64,000 bases of DNA from Branchiostoma floridae (taxonomy: Eukaryota; Chordata; Leptocardii; Amphioxiformes; Branchiostomatidae): contig NC_049988.1 of NCBI RefSeq assembly GCF_000003815.2, positions 19,341,270 to 19,405,269 on the forward strand. The letters run 5' to 3'. A program made the translations under genes and the position numbers. A model generated the notes under the pieces. The model was not told the origin of the DNA. It searched no databases and saw only the letters and a program-made list of their open reading frames with translations. The stretch's first letter is position 1, and each line of letters begins with the position of its first letter. Below, piece after piece: positions 1-12,177 of the stretch.

Positions 1-1180
1 TGCATCCACCCTGACTTTAGACAGAGGGTTTATATTTTGGGATAAAATTTCTTCGCATATAGCAAAACTTTGCCATTGCGATTAGTATTAGTTCTACGTC
101 ATAACCTACTTATCATCATCAGTGTCAGAGTCTTGGATATATGAATGTTCAAGACGATGGCATAATGGGTCTTGAATAGTAATATTATCTATCGGGATAC
201 CCCCTCCCCCAATATCCAATCCACTGTTGTTGTTTTGGATGTGAACATCTGACTGTGAGCGAAGACAAAGCTGTGGAAGTTGAAGAATCACAATGTGTTA
301 AAAACAATGTTCATGATTCTCATGTCTTTTGCGATTCCCGCATCTCTGTACAGGTTGTTTCTGCTATAACAAGTATCTGTCTTCTTGCTGGCAACGTTGT
401 ATACTTTAGACAAGACCTTAGAATCAAGGATTTCTTTCAACTGATCAAAAGCCTGTATCAAAGCTACTTTGGACTGCATGTTGCCAGATTTGAAACAATC
501 TAGTGTTTTGTGTAGACAAAAGTCATACTGACATACATTCGTGTATGAACACGTTTTGTAATTAGTGGATTCACGAAAATCTGTGCTCTCAGTGTTCGAC
601 CTTTTTAAGATGGTTTCTTGTGATAAATATTGGGATTTAAACCATAGCACTATGATGTGATTGTAGATTGAAGTTGTTTCAGAATTTTCAATGGATTAAA
701 GCAGTAGATTCTTTTTTAAGAATATCTAAAGTCGTTATTTGCGATGAACTAAATGGTTTTGTTTGGCCAATTCTAGAGGTATTTTGTCACGTCACATATC
801 TAATTTGGCAGTGTTGCCATAGGTGGTTTTCAACCTAGTGGAAAAACCTGTCGCTCTGATGATCGTCGTTTTTGAGATGAACCTTCAACTCTGACCCCTG
901 ATGATGAGGTGACCTTGCCATGCTGCTGTCTGTCTGTCTGTATTGTTGTACACTTTAACAGGAAATGACGCCGTGACCTGATGAAGTTAAAATGACTGCT
1001 GAAATTTCATTGCATCTTCGGTATCAAATATTGCAAAGTGTCTTCAATTTACAGCCAGTAAAAGTCATTCAGCAGCCATGACTGTCTCTGGTGCTGAAAA
1101 TGCCATCCTACATGTGATTGTTTACAATTGGAATCTTTAACTCGCTGAATTATGTTACTCGCTTTACCGGCTTTGGAATG
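1..1180. repeat. Partial copy of the segmental duplication that flanks type B genes
   Basis: This stretch has no supportable gene. Its first 100 bases (a CCTGACTTTAGACA-like start, then an AGGGTTTATATTTTG run) match the 5' flank of gene 5 near 59050-59130. Bases 230-800 match the tandem units upstream of type A genes (GTGGAAGTTGAAGAAT, then the GGCAGTGTTGCCAT end). Bases 800-1130 match 39770-40260 and 59820-60130. This suggests that another type B gene lies just left of the window. Short open frames on both strands here are not conserved as protein. Confidence 0.55.
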
Positions 1181-1269
1181 AGCTGTAAATGTGTATAGCA
1201 TAATAGGTGCCATCTATATATCTACACTAAGTAGCTATCTTTTGTATATATGTATAAACTTGTGTTGTG

Positions 1270-1345
1270 TTTTCATTCGTGTGTCTGTCTGTCTTTATTT
1301 ATGGATGTGTGTACCAGTATGTGTGTGTTTCTGCCTGTATGTCCG

Positions 1346-1377
<32 letters not shown>

Positions 1378-1890
1378 CCTGTGTATGTATATGTGTATGT
1401 ATGTATGTAAGTGTGCGTATGCTCTTGTTGTGTCTGTCCTTCTGTGTATATGTGCGCGATATACTTTTAGCTAAACCAGTTAACCTACGTCACATTTCCT
1501 ACCCTGGGCCAGGTCGGGCTGTTTGCGTGTGTCTGTGTGTGTCTGTGTGTGTGTGTGTATGTGTCTGTGCGTCTGTGTGTGTCTGTGTATGTCTGTGTGT
1601 CTGTGTGTGTATGTGTGTGTGTGTCTGTGTGTGTCTGTGTGTCTGTGTGTGTATGTGTCTGTGTGCCTGCGTGTGTCTGTGTGTGTGTGTGTCTGTGTGT
1701 GTCTGTGTCTGTCTGTGTGTGTCTGTGTGTGTGTGTGTATGTGTCTGTGCGTCTGTGTGTGTCTGTGTGTGTCTGTGTGTCTGTGTGTGTATGTGTCTGT
1801 GTGTCTGTGTGTGTATGTGTCTGTGTGCCTGTGAGTGTCTGTGTCTGTGTGTGAATTTGTGTGTGTATGGGTGTGTGTCTGCGTGCGTGC
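1270..1890. repeat. GT/CTGT-rich microsatellite region with a short AT tract
   Basis: Degenerate (GT)n with regularly interspersed C and A, including a (TA)n run near 1348-1370. The long Cys/Val or His/Thr open frames on both strands are translations of the repeat and are not genes. Confidence 0.9.
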
Positions 1891-1899
1891 ATATATCCG

Positions 1900-2238
1900 T
1901 ATACAACTCATTCAGATTGAAGAAAAGAAGGTCCAAGCAAAGGCAAAATTTAACATACACCATATTGTAATTTCACCAAACTTCCAAATGTGATACAGTA
2001 GTTATATATACTAATAAAGCTCACGCTATCTTGGTGATAGTGCAATAGGTAATACAGATCTATAAGTTAAATATTTCTTATGATAACATGCTGATACATG
2101 TATCAACCTGTGTTCTTCTATTATGTATACTACCATATAACGTACGCCACCATATACTATCAACACATACAATATAACGCTAGCAACCATACAGCATCAT
2201 CAACATACAACATATAACGTTTCCTACCGTATGCCATC

Positions 2239-2291
<53 letters not shown>

Positions 2292-3660
2292 TACTTGTCT
2301 ACGTTAGATGAATATGATTAGTAGCCACAGGTGCTACAACTAGTCCAAAGCGTTTCTACAATAAAAAGAAACTTTCAACAAATTTTTTTTTCCTGCAACG
2401 TTGCTAAAACATCTTGCTGTTAAACTTTATTCTAAATTACAACAAAAGAACTGACAATTCCTACTGTGAAGTCCGCTAATATAACGTTACTTTCTACATA
2501 ATGTTCGCAACCACCATACCTTATATAAAAATTATTTTCACGGGAAAGAAATTATCTTATCGCATTATTACTATAATCCACCACTTATAGCACACCTACA
2601 CACCGTGTCTGCTACAAAGTTATATCTACTTAATCTGAAATACACCTAACATAGAACAAAGGACTGCAATACAATGTATCACTCGATGAATGAAGTTTTT
2701 GTAAGACATGTGACCGCACAAATTGTTATTACCGTGGTTTTTGTTTGCTTTTCAACATCTCCAAAGTTATAAGTTTGCCCAATTTACTTATGTATAAAAG
2801 TCAAATGCACTTCAATGCTAACGCTGTTTCTAGATGTCGCAAATCAACACAACAGCAGTAAATGCACTTTCGTGTCCTCCATCAAGAATGGTTTGTATTT
2901 CCATTCTAAGTTTGTTTGGGAACAGTAAAGCGAAGAAAGAAAGGATGGAGCGAGGAAAGACAGGATGGAGCGAACTCAAGAAAGAAAGAATTGATTTACA
3001 CTATGGGGGGGGGGGGTCTCCACTGGTCTGAAAGAAGAAGTTGTAAACAACAAACCCCTCTTAATGAAGATAAAAAGAGATCCACAATGATAAGAAATTA
3101 CAGAAAAGTGAAACCTAACTTTCATTGAATAACATTACCACGAATTGCAGAATATGATGGTATGAAGGTATTGTCCTTCCTTATCCCTAACAAGGGTTCT
3201 ACAATGATATGACACTATTTCTAATCGGCCTTTTAAAGTTGTCTATGCATGAAATGATTAGAATTTTACAATGAAGAAATGGATTTTTTAAAAGAGTTTC
3301 CCACTTCAGTGTGCCAGCGCCATCTTTTGGTTATTTTGTAAACTGCAACTAAAAGTTTGTTAGTAACGTTATACTTTGCGCGGAACTCATGCGTGACTCC
3401 TCTCCCTCGAGTCTTAACCGCAAAAAAATCTAACACTGCTAGAAGTGTTCAAGGGAGGCTTACTTTGCGCTATAGCTAGATCCACGTCTAAATTAGCTCA
3501 TGGTCCTCACCTGCGCAGATTCATGTAGGAATAGTGCTGTCAACTTTGGAAAGTTATCAGTGCCAAAGAACAACATTTTGTTTAAGAGGCACCCTTAGCA
3601 GTGAAAACTATCCAAGGCATCTTAGGGGGCTAGGGGGTCTGTATGGGGATGGACATTAGT
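1900..3660. repeat. Downstream flank of gene 1, paralogous to the other inter-gene spacers
   Basis: No gene is supported. The region holds an (AT)n run at about 2240-2286. Its right part (AAAGTTATAAGTTTGCCCAAT, and the AATCTAACACTGCTAGAAGTGTTCAA-like stretch near 3427) matches spacers 15780-16270, 34600-35270 and 41740-42400, all just 3' of a FReD gene. It is part of the array's duplicated unit. Confidence 0.6.
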
Positions 3661-3662
3661 GA

Positions 3663-4055
3663 GGCGTATGTGTATGTGTGTGTGTGTGTGTGTGTGTATG
3701 CGAGTGTATGTGTGTGTGCATGTATGTGTATGTGTGTGTGTGTGTGTGTATGCGAGTGTATGTGTGTGTGCATGTATGTGTATGTGTGTGTGTGTGTGTG
3801 TGTATGCGAGTGTATGTGTGTGTGCATGTATGTGTATGTGTGTGTGTGTGTGTGCGCGTGCGTGTGTGTGTGTGTGTTCGTGTGTGCGTGTGTGTGTCTG
3901 TGTGTCTGTGCGTGTGTGTGTGTGTGTGTGTGAGAGTGTGCATGTATGTGTATGTATGTGTGTGTGTGCGTGTGTGTACGTGTGTGTATGTGTGAGAGAG
4001 TGTGTGCGTGTGTGTGCGTGTGTGTTCGTGCGTTTGTGTGTGCGTGTGTGTGTGC

Positions 4056-4091
<36 letters not shown>

Positions 4092-4092
4092 T
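3663..4092. repeat. (GT)n microsatellite downstream of gene 1
   Basis: A long TG/CA tract with TATG and GCGAGTG interruptions in an approximately 50-80 bp higher-order pattern. It lies about 320 bp past the gene 1 stop codon. Equivalent tracts sit 3' of genes 2, 3 and 4. Frames across it are low-complexity artefacts. Confidence 0.93.
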
Positions 4093-4354
4093 GTGGTGTG
4101 GTTGGAGGGGACGCGCAATAAACTTTTTATGCTCACGAGGTTCGACTACGTACACTTTAAGCCACGTTTATAATTCTCCCTGTGTACATGCATTACATAA
4201 TATTTTCACACAATTCACGTTATGGCAGATGAATTACGAAAATATGGGCAGGATTGAAATTTTACCTCACCGTGAAAGGGATTATGCAGACAGAATAAAG
4301 ATAAAAGTTGATTGTCACCATTGCATTGTTAAAAGATTTGCTCCAGTATTACTC

Positions 4355-4360
4355 TTTATT
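4355..4360 (-). promoter_or_regulatory. Polyadenylation signal of gene 1 (AATAAA)
   Basis: The plus strand reads TTTATT, so the gene strand reads AATAAA, about 55 nt downstream of the gene 1 stop codon. The spacing would give a very short 3' UTR. No equivalent canonical hexamer was found as close to the stop in the paralogues. Confidence 0.45.
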
Positions 4361-4414
4361 TCAGCAAAGAAAGCAAATGTAAGGCCGTGGGTTTAGTTTT
4401 GTGGTTGGTTATTT

Positions 4415-7400
4415 CTAAGGAGCAGGTCTGATCTTCATGACAGAAGCCTTGATGGAGTACTGGTGAGCTGACCACGCTGCCCATTCTATACCATGTGTAT
4501 AATCCCCCCCGCCGCCATGCTTGTACGGCTGGTTCAGGCTAGCGCGGTCACAATACCTATACCACCAACCACCACGACCGCCCCAAACAGTTGCGCAGTT
4601 AGCGCCCCAGTCGTCGTTATCCTGGTCGTGTGTTGAGAATCTGCGACCATCATGCCAGCTTAACCCATACCCACCATCCCCAGCAGTGCCGCTATAGGCA
4701 CCAACATGCAGACGGTACTTTGCCGCTTCATCCTCGATATAGAACCTATCATATTCAGCATATACCGTTTCACAGGACCAATTCTCCAGATCAATGCGCA
4801 GAAGGTATACCTTCTCGTTTGAGATCTGATAGATTTTGTCGTTTCCGAGCCAAAACTCGCCACTGAGGTCCCCAAACCCATTTTTGTAAGTTTCCCAGTC
4901 ATTAGCAAAATCTACGGAACCGTCGAAGCGCTTCTGGAGGACAGTCCAGCCGCCGGCCCCGGCTTCCATCTCACAGTAGACCCGGAACGAGGCTCCGGTG
5001 GCGTCTGGCTTGATGGTGTTGACACCGCTGGTGGTGTGGCCTGCCTTGTAGACGTCGTCACAGTCTGCAAGTCATTTGAGTTAAAGTTACATTAAAGGAA
5101 GGATGTTCGTCTCAGATGTTGAACTTGTCATGTTCATAATGAGATTACGAAAGTCGGTGTTTGCGGAAAACCCATGCTTTGCTAATAGACCAATGAAGAT
5201 TACAACAAAGCTAGAATGAAAGGCAAGTCGATACAGATTACATACCTTTCAGGCTGACAGCGTTACTGTCACAATCACAGCTTCCTGGTGGTCCAGGGAG
5301 TCCGTCCCGGCCGTCTGACCCGTTGAATCCGGGTGGGCCCTCGGGACCAGGTGGGCCAGGGGGTCCGGGTTGGCTGCATGGCCCAGATGAGGCGGGCGGG
5401 CCGGGAGGTCCTGGTGGCCCGGCAGGACCTGGAATCCCATCGCGACCGTCACGACCGCTGGGGCCAACCGGTCCGCCTACGCCAGGCATCTCCGGAGCCC
5501 CTTGTGGACAGCCTGCATAGCAAAGTAAACATAGAATATACTGTTTTATATTGTATTAATGTCAAGGCCATACCCAACCGAGAAAACACCTGTTTTTGAT
5601 GCCAAATCCGCCAAAAACTTTAGTGTCCTCAAACAAAAAGTGTAACAACATCTATTCCAACGTCGGTATCTTATATTTTATTATCGGCAGCTGTGCGCTC
5701 GTAGCGCGTTCTAACTATTCTGTGGAAGCCCGTGTGGTAATAGTAGAACCCAATGTGATAGCCTAAGTTCTGAGTGACATCATACCCGGGCCGTATTTAC
5801 GTTCGATATCCGTGTTCCGACCGGTCCGTATTTTACGGTACGTTCCTGGGCTCCAGTGTTCGATCTTTCCGCGGGTTGGATCGCCCTCCGGCCACTGGCC
5901 GTCGTACCTCCGGCCATACGCAATGCCCCGTGTTGTATTTTATTTATACCGTGCCAACAACGTTGGACGGAAAAATACGCAAAAAACGTGACATTAACCC
6001 TATCTAGACTGGGCTCATTCGACCCCCCCTTCATATTTTCAAAACGGCTTACTGTACGATCAGCAAATTTGCAGGGAAGGTTGTGCTCATCGAGTTTTAT
6101 AATTCCTGCAATTTTTATATCATCATGACGTAATATGACGTAATTATGACGTCATTACCTTTGCCAGAATGGCTAAGGTTATGTTTTGGGCTTGTGAGTC
6201 TGTGTGTGTGTCTGTGTGTGTGTCTGTCTGTTAACAGCATAACTCAAGAAGTCTTGGATGGATCCCGATAATATTTGGTATGTGGGTAGGGGTCTGGAAA
6301 ACGAAGGTCAAGTTCGATAATGGGCCCCCTAGCGGCTTGCTAAGGTACTGCAGCAGAACCTCAATTTTTGATATCTCGTGTTCTGGACATGCTGTGATCA
6401 TGATTTTCGAGTGGTAGATAGCCCTCGAGGCAGAGAGTAAGTGCTGTGAGTTTGGGCCCCCTAGCGGCTTTTTTGGAACTGCAGGCGCCGGTTTCCTTTC
6501 AAACTTTGGATGAGAATAACTCGACAACGTGTTGACGGATCATGATTTTTGGTATGTAGATAGAATGAGTGATGACTTACATAATGGTATACTAAATATG
6601 CAAATCAGCAGCTAATTTGCATAATTAATGAGGAAAAATTATAAATCCACTACATTCCATGATAGGACTTTCAAACTTGTCACATATGTAGCTGGGAAGG
6701 AGAGAAATGTCGACAGATATCAATTATGCAAATGATGACCTCATTTGCATAATTAATGAGAAAATATGAACATGTTGACGGATCATCATGTTTTTTTGTA
6801 TGTAGGTAGCGTAAGTGAAGACCTACATAATGAGATAACAATTATGCAAATCAACAGCTAATTTGCATAATTAATGAGGATATTTCATAAATTCACTACA
6901 TTCCATGATAGGGCTTTAAAACTTGTCACATATGTAGCTGAGAAAGAGAGAAATGTCAATACATATTTATCATGCAAATGATGATCTCATTTGCATAATT
7001 AATGAGAAAATATTAGCGTGTTGACGGATCGTCATGATTTTCGGCATGTAGATAGCCTAAATGAAGACTTATATAATGTGATACTTATTATGCAAGTTAA
7101 CAGCTAATTTGCATAATTGATTTGGAAAAGTTCATAAATCCACTGCATTCCATTATAGTACTTTCATCAAAGTTGTCACATATGTAACTGAGAAAGAGGG
7201 AAGAGAGTAAGAGGTGTATTTAAAGACTTTGAAAGAGAATAAGTCAAGAATGGATCAAAGGATCATCATGATTTTTGGTATGCTGATAGCTTAAGTAATG
7301 CTTGATACAATTTGATATCAATTAATTATAAATTGGGATCTAATTTGCATAATAAATGCCGAAATTTTATAAACCAACTCCAAGCATTTAATTATAAAGA

Positions 7401-10400
7401 AAATGAAATGAGTAACGCATTTGTCTACAGACATCATTCTACATAACAAACCTGGTTTATTTGGCAAAGGTATGTGTTCGTGGAACTCTAGTTAATTGAT
7501 ATTTTTGGCTAAAACGGGGAATTCCCATAATACCTAAATATCTCATTCAAAAAGTTAGCAATAAAGGTTTTTTTATTAATACTTAAGTGTTATAAGACTT
7601 CTGTTGTCAAAAGTCGACGCAACGACGTCAAAATGACGTCATAGAATGACGTCATCTGTAGTTTAGCTATCCGCCATCTTGGATTATCAACCTAGAATTT
7701 TTCAAGATACATTTTTTCAACATATAACGCTAAAACCCCTTGGAAATGGATTAAAAACGTTCAACTGAATGTTTTCTGTAAGAAAATACCAAGTAGTGAT
7801 GAAATTTGAGTGAAAATAAGCATGTTATACTTTTCATCATGATATTGTCGGCCATCTTGGATTATGACCAATTACGTCATCTCATTAGCATAATTTATGA
7901 ATGTTTAATTATAAATGTTCAACTAAGATGTCTTAGATATTAATGATATATGAAAAGATGTTTAGTTTAGCAAGAAAATCTTAAAATCCCATTGTTTAAA
8001 CCAAAATTAGTGATTTTTGAAAAAAATTGCCTTTTAGAAACACATTCTTTTTTAGAAAAAACTCACCAAGTTTGGTTGTTGTAGCACAAGCCGTTTGGGA
8101 GCTATTGCGTGTCAAAGTTGAGGCTGGCACTTTTAGCCCCCCCCCCCCCCCCAGTCTGGATAGGGTTAATGCAGTTGAATACCCCGAAAAGAACGTTAAA
8201 CTCTATAAACTTTCACTTCACAACAGATGACAAATAATATACTCAACCACCAAACGGCAGAATGAGACAGTTGGCGGCTCGCTTTGCCCTGCGGCGGCCG
8301 GTTGGATCAGATCGGACGGGCGGCCGGCCCCCGCTCTCCGGCCCGTCTGCTGAAAGGCGGAGCGTCTCGGGAAGGAACACCACATATAGCATCACAAATA
8401 ATAGAATGAAAATGGAAATCCAACTTACCTGGCGTTTTACTCATCTCGTGAAGACGCTGCTCCAAGGTGGCGGTTCGGTTTCGCTCCTTGTCCAGGTCAC
8501 GGCGCATGTCGTCTCGGTCGCGCTTCAAGGCGTCAACAGTGGTGGACATGTCGTCTTGGTCGCGCTTGAATACGTCAACAGTGGTAGATAGTTGTGATAT
8601 CTCCTGCAAATTTATAAGCGTATTTGTTTGTATGTATGTATAAATGTATACGCACGTCAGAATTCCAACCGTAAAGAAAGATGAAAAAGCAGAACGTTCT
8701 GGCTCAATGGACTCAATAAAGCTTGATAAACAGAACAGGAACGCATGCCCAGGAACAAAACAGAATTAATGTCAGAAAAAGTGATTAACAACAAGCCTTG
8801 TGGCACAGGGGTATTTACCTCTTTATTGATGAACGTCAGAGGGGCGAGTCCCACACCGACTAAACTAAGTATCACGGCAATACCGGCGATCATGCAGCTG
8901 CGGTGGGAGCGGATGAAGCTACAGAGGGCACCATGGCCGCTTGCTTCACCCTGATACGTGCGGTCTGTTAGAAAACAAGAGCTTTTAAAACAAGAAATGT
9001 TTTATCAAAACATTGAACTGAAATTTTCAACTCCATTCTTTATCAAGGAATGACATCAGACTGGAATTGGACTGTAAAAAATCTGGGGAAATTCAACTTT
9101 TGTGCTTTAAATCAAAATTCAACTTTAAGTTAAACCTGAATGGATAAATTCAAGACTCCTGAATGGCTCTTGAATAACCTCGTGCTAGCATAACCCCCAG
9201 GCGTCTTGTTTGGACCGGTTAAATGATGTAAATGAATTGTTGTGTATTATGATATAGCCAGGCGATCAGACCCCGCAGGAAGGAATGATCATGAATACAG
9301 TACAGCAAAAGTTTTTAAAAAGTTTGACATGCCTCCAGCTGTCTTATCTGGTAATGTAAAAAAGTTGTTGTGTAATATATAATGGTTTATTATTTTAAAT
9401 AACCCACTGTAAATAACTGGGCATAATCCAGGGAGGCTCAAGCCATTCTCGGCATGTCATTTCTGGATTAGATGAATTTAAAATAAATTAGGAAAAACAC
9501 AAAGTGAAACACATTACATAATAGCAAATAATCAATCAATAGACTAAGTTAGCGAAAGAGCCCATTGGTAGGTTGCTAAGATCTACAACAACGAATAAAT
9601 TCATGAAATTTATTGTTTAACATACGAATAACTAACCAGTCTTGTCGATATTAGAAGTATGATTGCTTCTTTGAACTGCTTAACAATATTACTATCGGTA
9701 ACATTTGGTGCCTTGTCGCTTAGCATTTTTTCTCTGCCAGACATAAAAAAAAAGATTATTACGTGATGTACTCTTTTAACTTTCCGGCCCGTTTGTTGAC
9801 GTTTCATAATTTAAGATGGCGTCCATGAATTGCTTAAGAGATCAGATTTGTCAAAAATATCTCAAGAAAATACTAATTATCAGTTTGTGATCGTACGGCA
9901 ATCGTGATCAGACGCTGGAATACAAGACGGTTGCATGAAAAACAAAAACACAGGATAAGTTTTACCTGCTCTGGAGACGTACAAAGCGTTGGGTATACTC
10001 GCAGCGGCGTCCGCAATTGATCGCCAATCAGTCTGGGGCTGCTGCATGGGCGTGGTGCCTGGAGGAAAATTAAAAAAATAAAATGGCGCGCGTGATGTGA
10101 TGAAATCATAATATAACATTATTTTCACAAATATCTATCTATTAAATATCTTAGTTTCATTTTATTAACAACACAAACGCGTCTGCTGCAAATAGATACT
10201 CATAGAATTGCATGATATTACTGTAGCAATATTTTAGTTTGTGGCTTTTCAAAAGTACGTTTCATCTTGAGGTGCGGTGCTGGTTCCAAACTGGTTATGT
10301 TTTCAATGTTTTCTGGTTCCAAACTGGTTATGTTTCCAATTGCACCAACTGTGCTTGAATACTGTTCCTTTACGTGCATTCAATTTGGTCTGACGACTGA

Positions 10401-10816
10401 AGACTAATCTATAAGTTAAGGTTTGCTGCTATACGGCGATTTACTTAACCAACCGAAATGGTGGATGCATCACTCAATATACCATGGCCCAAGAGGGGTT
10501 CACACTTCATTCATATGAGAAGGTAGTAGGGTCACTTAATAGTACTTGTGCCCCCACTGGTATATAAAGAATATCGTCATAAGAATGCATCTTCCGAGCT
10601 TCATGCCTAGACCAAATTATATCTGAATCTTAGACCAAAGAAAACACGTTGTACACCAAGCAAGCCACTGGGTAATTACAAATCTCAATATTTGTCATTA
10701 CATAGATTTTCGAAAACCAAACCCCCTTCAAAGCTGACGTGTAGAGGGAAGATATTTTCAAAAACATGTTTACCTGCGTTGTCACTAGTTTGGGACTGCT
10801 GTTGATCTCCCGGCAT
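4415..10816 (-). CDS. Gene 1 (type A): ficolin-like type II membrane protein with collagen and FReD
   Basis: Exons, in gene order: 10816-10774 ([17 protein letters not shown]), 10058-9966 (31 codons with QQPQTDW), 8964-8819 (TM), 8603-8429 (coiled coil), 8349-8248 (linker, RAKR), 5512-5246 (collagen), 5064-4415 (FReD, stop TAG). All junctions are GT-AG and the phases agree, giving 491 aa, or 457 without the linker, whose donor is the weak GTTGAG. The TM exon has basic, Cys-containing residues just before the helix [19 protein letters not shown], which predicts a cytosolic N-terminus. The collagen exon has Gly-X-Y triplets interrupted by an ASSGPCSQP break and ends in a CDC motif. The FReD has [12 protein letters not shown], the calcium-site-like [11 protein letters not shown] and GGWWY. 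An extra Cys occurs in ENWSCET, where paralogues have Ser. The likely role is extracellular carbohydrate or acetyl-group recognition in innate immunity, inferred from the ficolin/FIBCD1 family. Confidence 0.85.
5760..6040. other. Intronic stretch of gene 1 with no recognised feature
   Basis: This GC-richer patch in the 2.7-kb intron between the linker and collagen exons has short open frames on both strands. They show no recognisable domain and no counterpart in the paralogous genes. I see no gene here. Confidence 0.3.
6228..7400. repeat. Tandem ~245-bp repeat carrying many ATGCAAAT octamers
   Basis: Units starting near 6527, 6771 and 7016 (each opening GTTGACGGATCATCATG or similar), with a partial fourth near 7247, repeat with a period of about 245 bp. 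A related divergent unit precedes them at 6228-6520. Each unit holds ATGCAAAT followed closely by ATTTGCATAATTAATGAG, for example at 6598-6605, 6615-6622, 6726-6733 and 6743-6750. The repeat lies inside a gene 1 intron. Confidence 0.8.
7400..8240. other. AT-rich intron remainder of gene 1 with a poly-C tract
   Basis: No gene is seen. The stretch contains a divergent repeat with GCCATCTTGGATTAT twice (about 7672 and 7853), CGTCA-rich words near 7620-7650, and a C14-16 tract near 8138-8153. Confidence 0.35.
9000..9960. other. Gene 1 intron between QQPQTDW and TM exons
   Basis: Non-coding, but nearly identical to the corresponding intron of gene 4 (45400-46420): the same GCCAGGCGATCAGACCCC and AAATGATGTAAATGAATTG words occur in both. 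The similarity shows that genes 1 and 4 are recent duplicates. No independent gene is visible. Confidence 0.5.
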
Positions 10817-12137
10817 GATGGGACTTGTCAGGATTCTGCACAGCAAAAATACACGCCCTACCTCAGGCGTGGTCCGAAACGCAATGAGAAATATTATAGC
10901 CTGACCTGAAATAATTAGAAACCAGAGATGAAAGAAAATCATATTGTGTGGGTGGAAAACAACACACGTTTTCCAGTTGAGACCAATCATACAGACACGT
11001 AATCCTTTTCTTTGTTTGTTTGTTACATATTGAAAGAGAAGTGTCGAAACCAACTTTTAAAATTTGATCATGTTTGGAAAGTTATTAGATACATTGAAAT
11101 GTATATGCACGCAAGGGAGAAAAACAATTTTTTTCTTCATTTTTTAGTTTTTCGTCTGACATTTTCCGTGTTCGTCACACAACAACTAGGGTATTTTGCC
11201 CAAGTGGCAAATCCAGGCTAAACTAGAGTTCGGCAAACTCCTATCTCCATGAAATATTTTGAACTTTTGTAAATTTTATGCAAACGACTTGTACATTTTC
11301 TTAATTCATTCATGGTGATGTTCATCATTGACTAACATACACATGTCACAAGTTTAAAATTTCCATCATTAATCATTAAGCGGTTTTAAATCAGCTCCTG
11401 ATATCATACCACATGCAAGTGTGTCTTTAATGTATCCTCCCCCTACACACACCGCAACTCCCCAACCACCCAGCCCCCCACCCGTTTTACTGTTGCTGTT
11501 TGGATTTTGAAGATCTCACTGGTGTGAAGACAATAAAGATATGCAAGTTGAACATTTATAACGTGTTTAGAACAATGTTCATGATCATGATTCTGATGTC
11601 TTCTTGCGACTTCCACATCTCTGTACAGAATTTTTCTGCTACAAGTATCTGTCTTTAAGTGCTGGCAACATTATATACCTTTTTTTAAGACCTCAGAATC
11701 AAGGATTTTACTAAAGTGATCAAAAGATCAAAAGTATCGAATCCTAAGGTAAATTTGTGTACGATCCTTTCAAAATGGTTTCCAGCGATAAATATTGGGA
11801 TCTAAACCACATCGCAATGACGCAATTGTAGACTGAAGTTATATTGGAAGTTTGTATGGAGGATATGGATTCAAGTAGTAGATTCTTTTTTTAAGAATAT
11901 CTAAAGTCGTTTTTTGCAATGAACTCAATGGTTTTGATAAAGTTTGTACGGTTGTGTGACGTCACAGCAATAGTCTAATGTGGCAGTGTTGCTATCGGTG
12001 ATCAAAAGAAAACACGTTGTACACCAAGCAAGGTACTGGGTAATTCTAAATCTCAATATTTGCCATTACATAGATTTTGGAAAACCAAACCCACTTCTTA
12101 TCTGTACAGTTAAGATATTTTCGCAAAAAATATTTAC

Positions 12138-12177
12138 GTGTGTCAGCAGTTTGGGACTGCTGTTGATCTCCTGTTAT
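12138..12177 (-). pseudogene. Distal duplicate of type A first exon, start codon lost
   Basis: It aligns with the gene 1 first exon (GGAGATCAACAGCAGTCCC), but the initiator context ACCATGCCGG reads ACCATAACAGG. The donor context is ACAC|GTAAAT instead of CAG|GTAAAC. An upstream in-frame ATG exists, but a conserved acceptor-like TGTGCAG lies between it and the exon, so its use is doubtful. Confidence 0.6.

Noticed and set aside
1191-1970. Long open frame rich in Cys and Val on the plus strand, with His/Thr frames opposite
   Set aside because: It is a translation of a GT microsatellite. The same artefact appears at 3663-4150, 16308, 35305 and 42425.
5323-5599. Plus-strand Gly/Pro-rich frames opposite collagen exons (also 55995-56346)
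   Set aside because: They are antisense shadows of the GC-rich collagen exons. The minus-strand frame has proper splice sites and Gly-X-Y periodicity.
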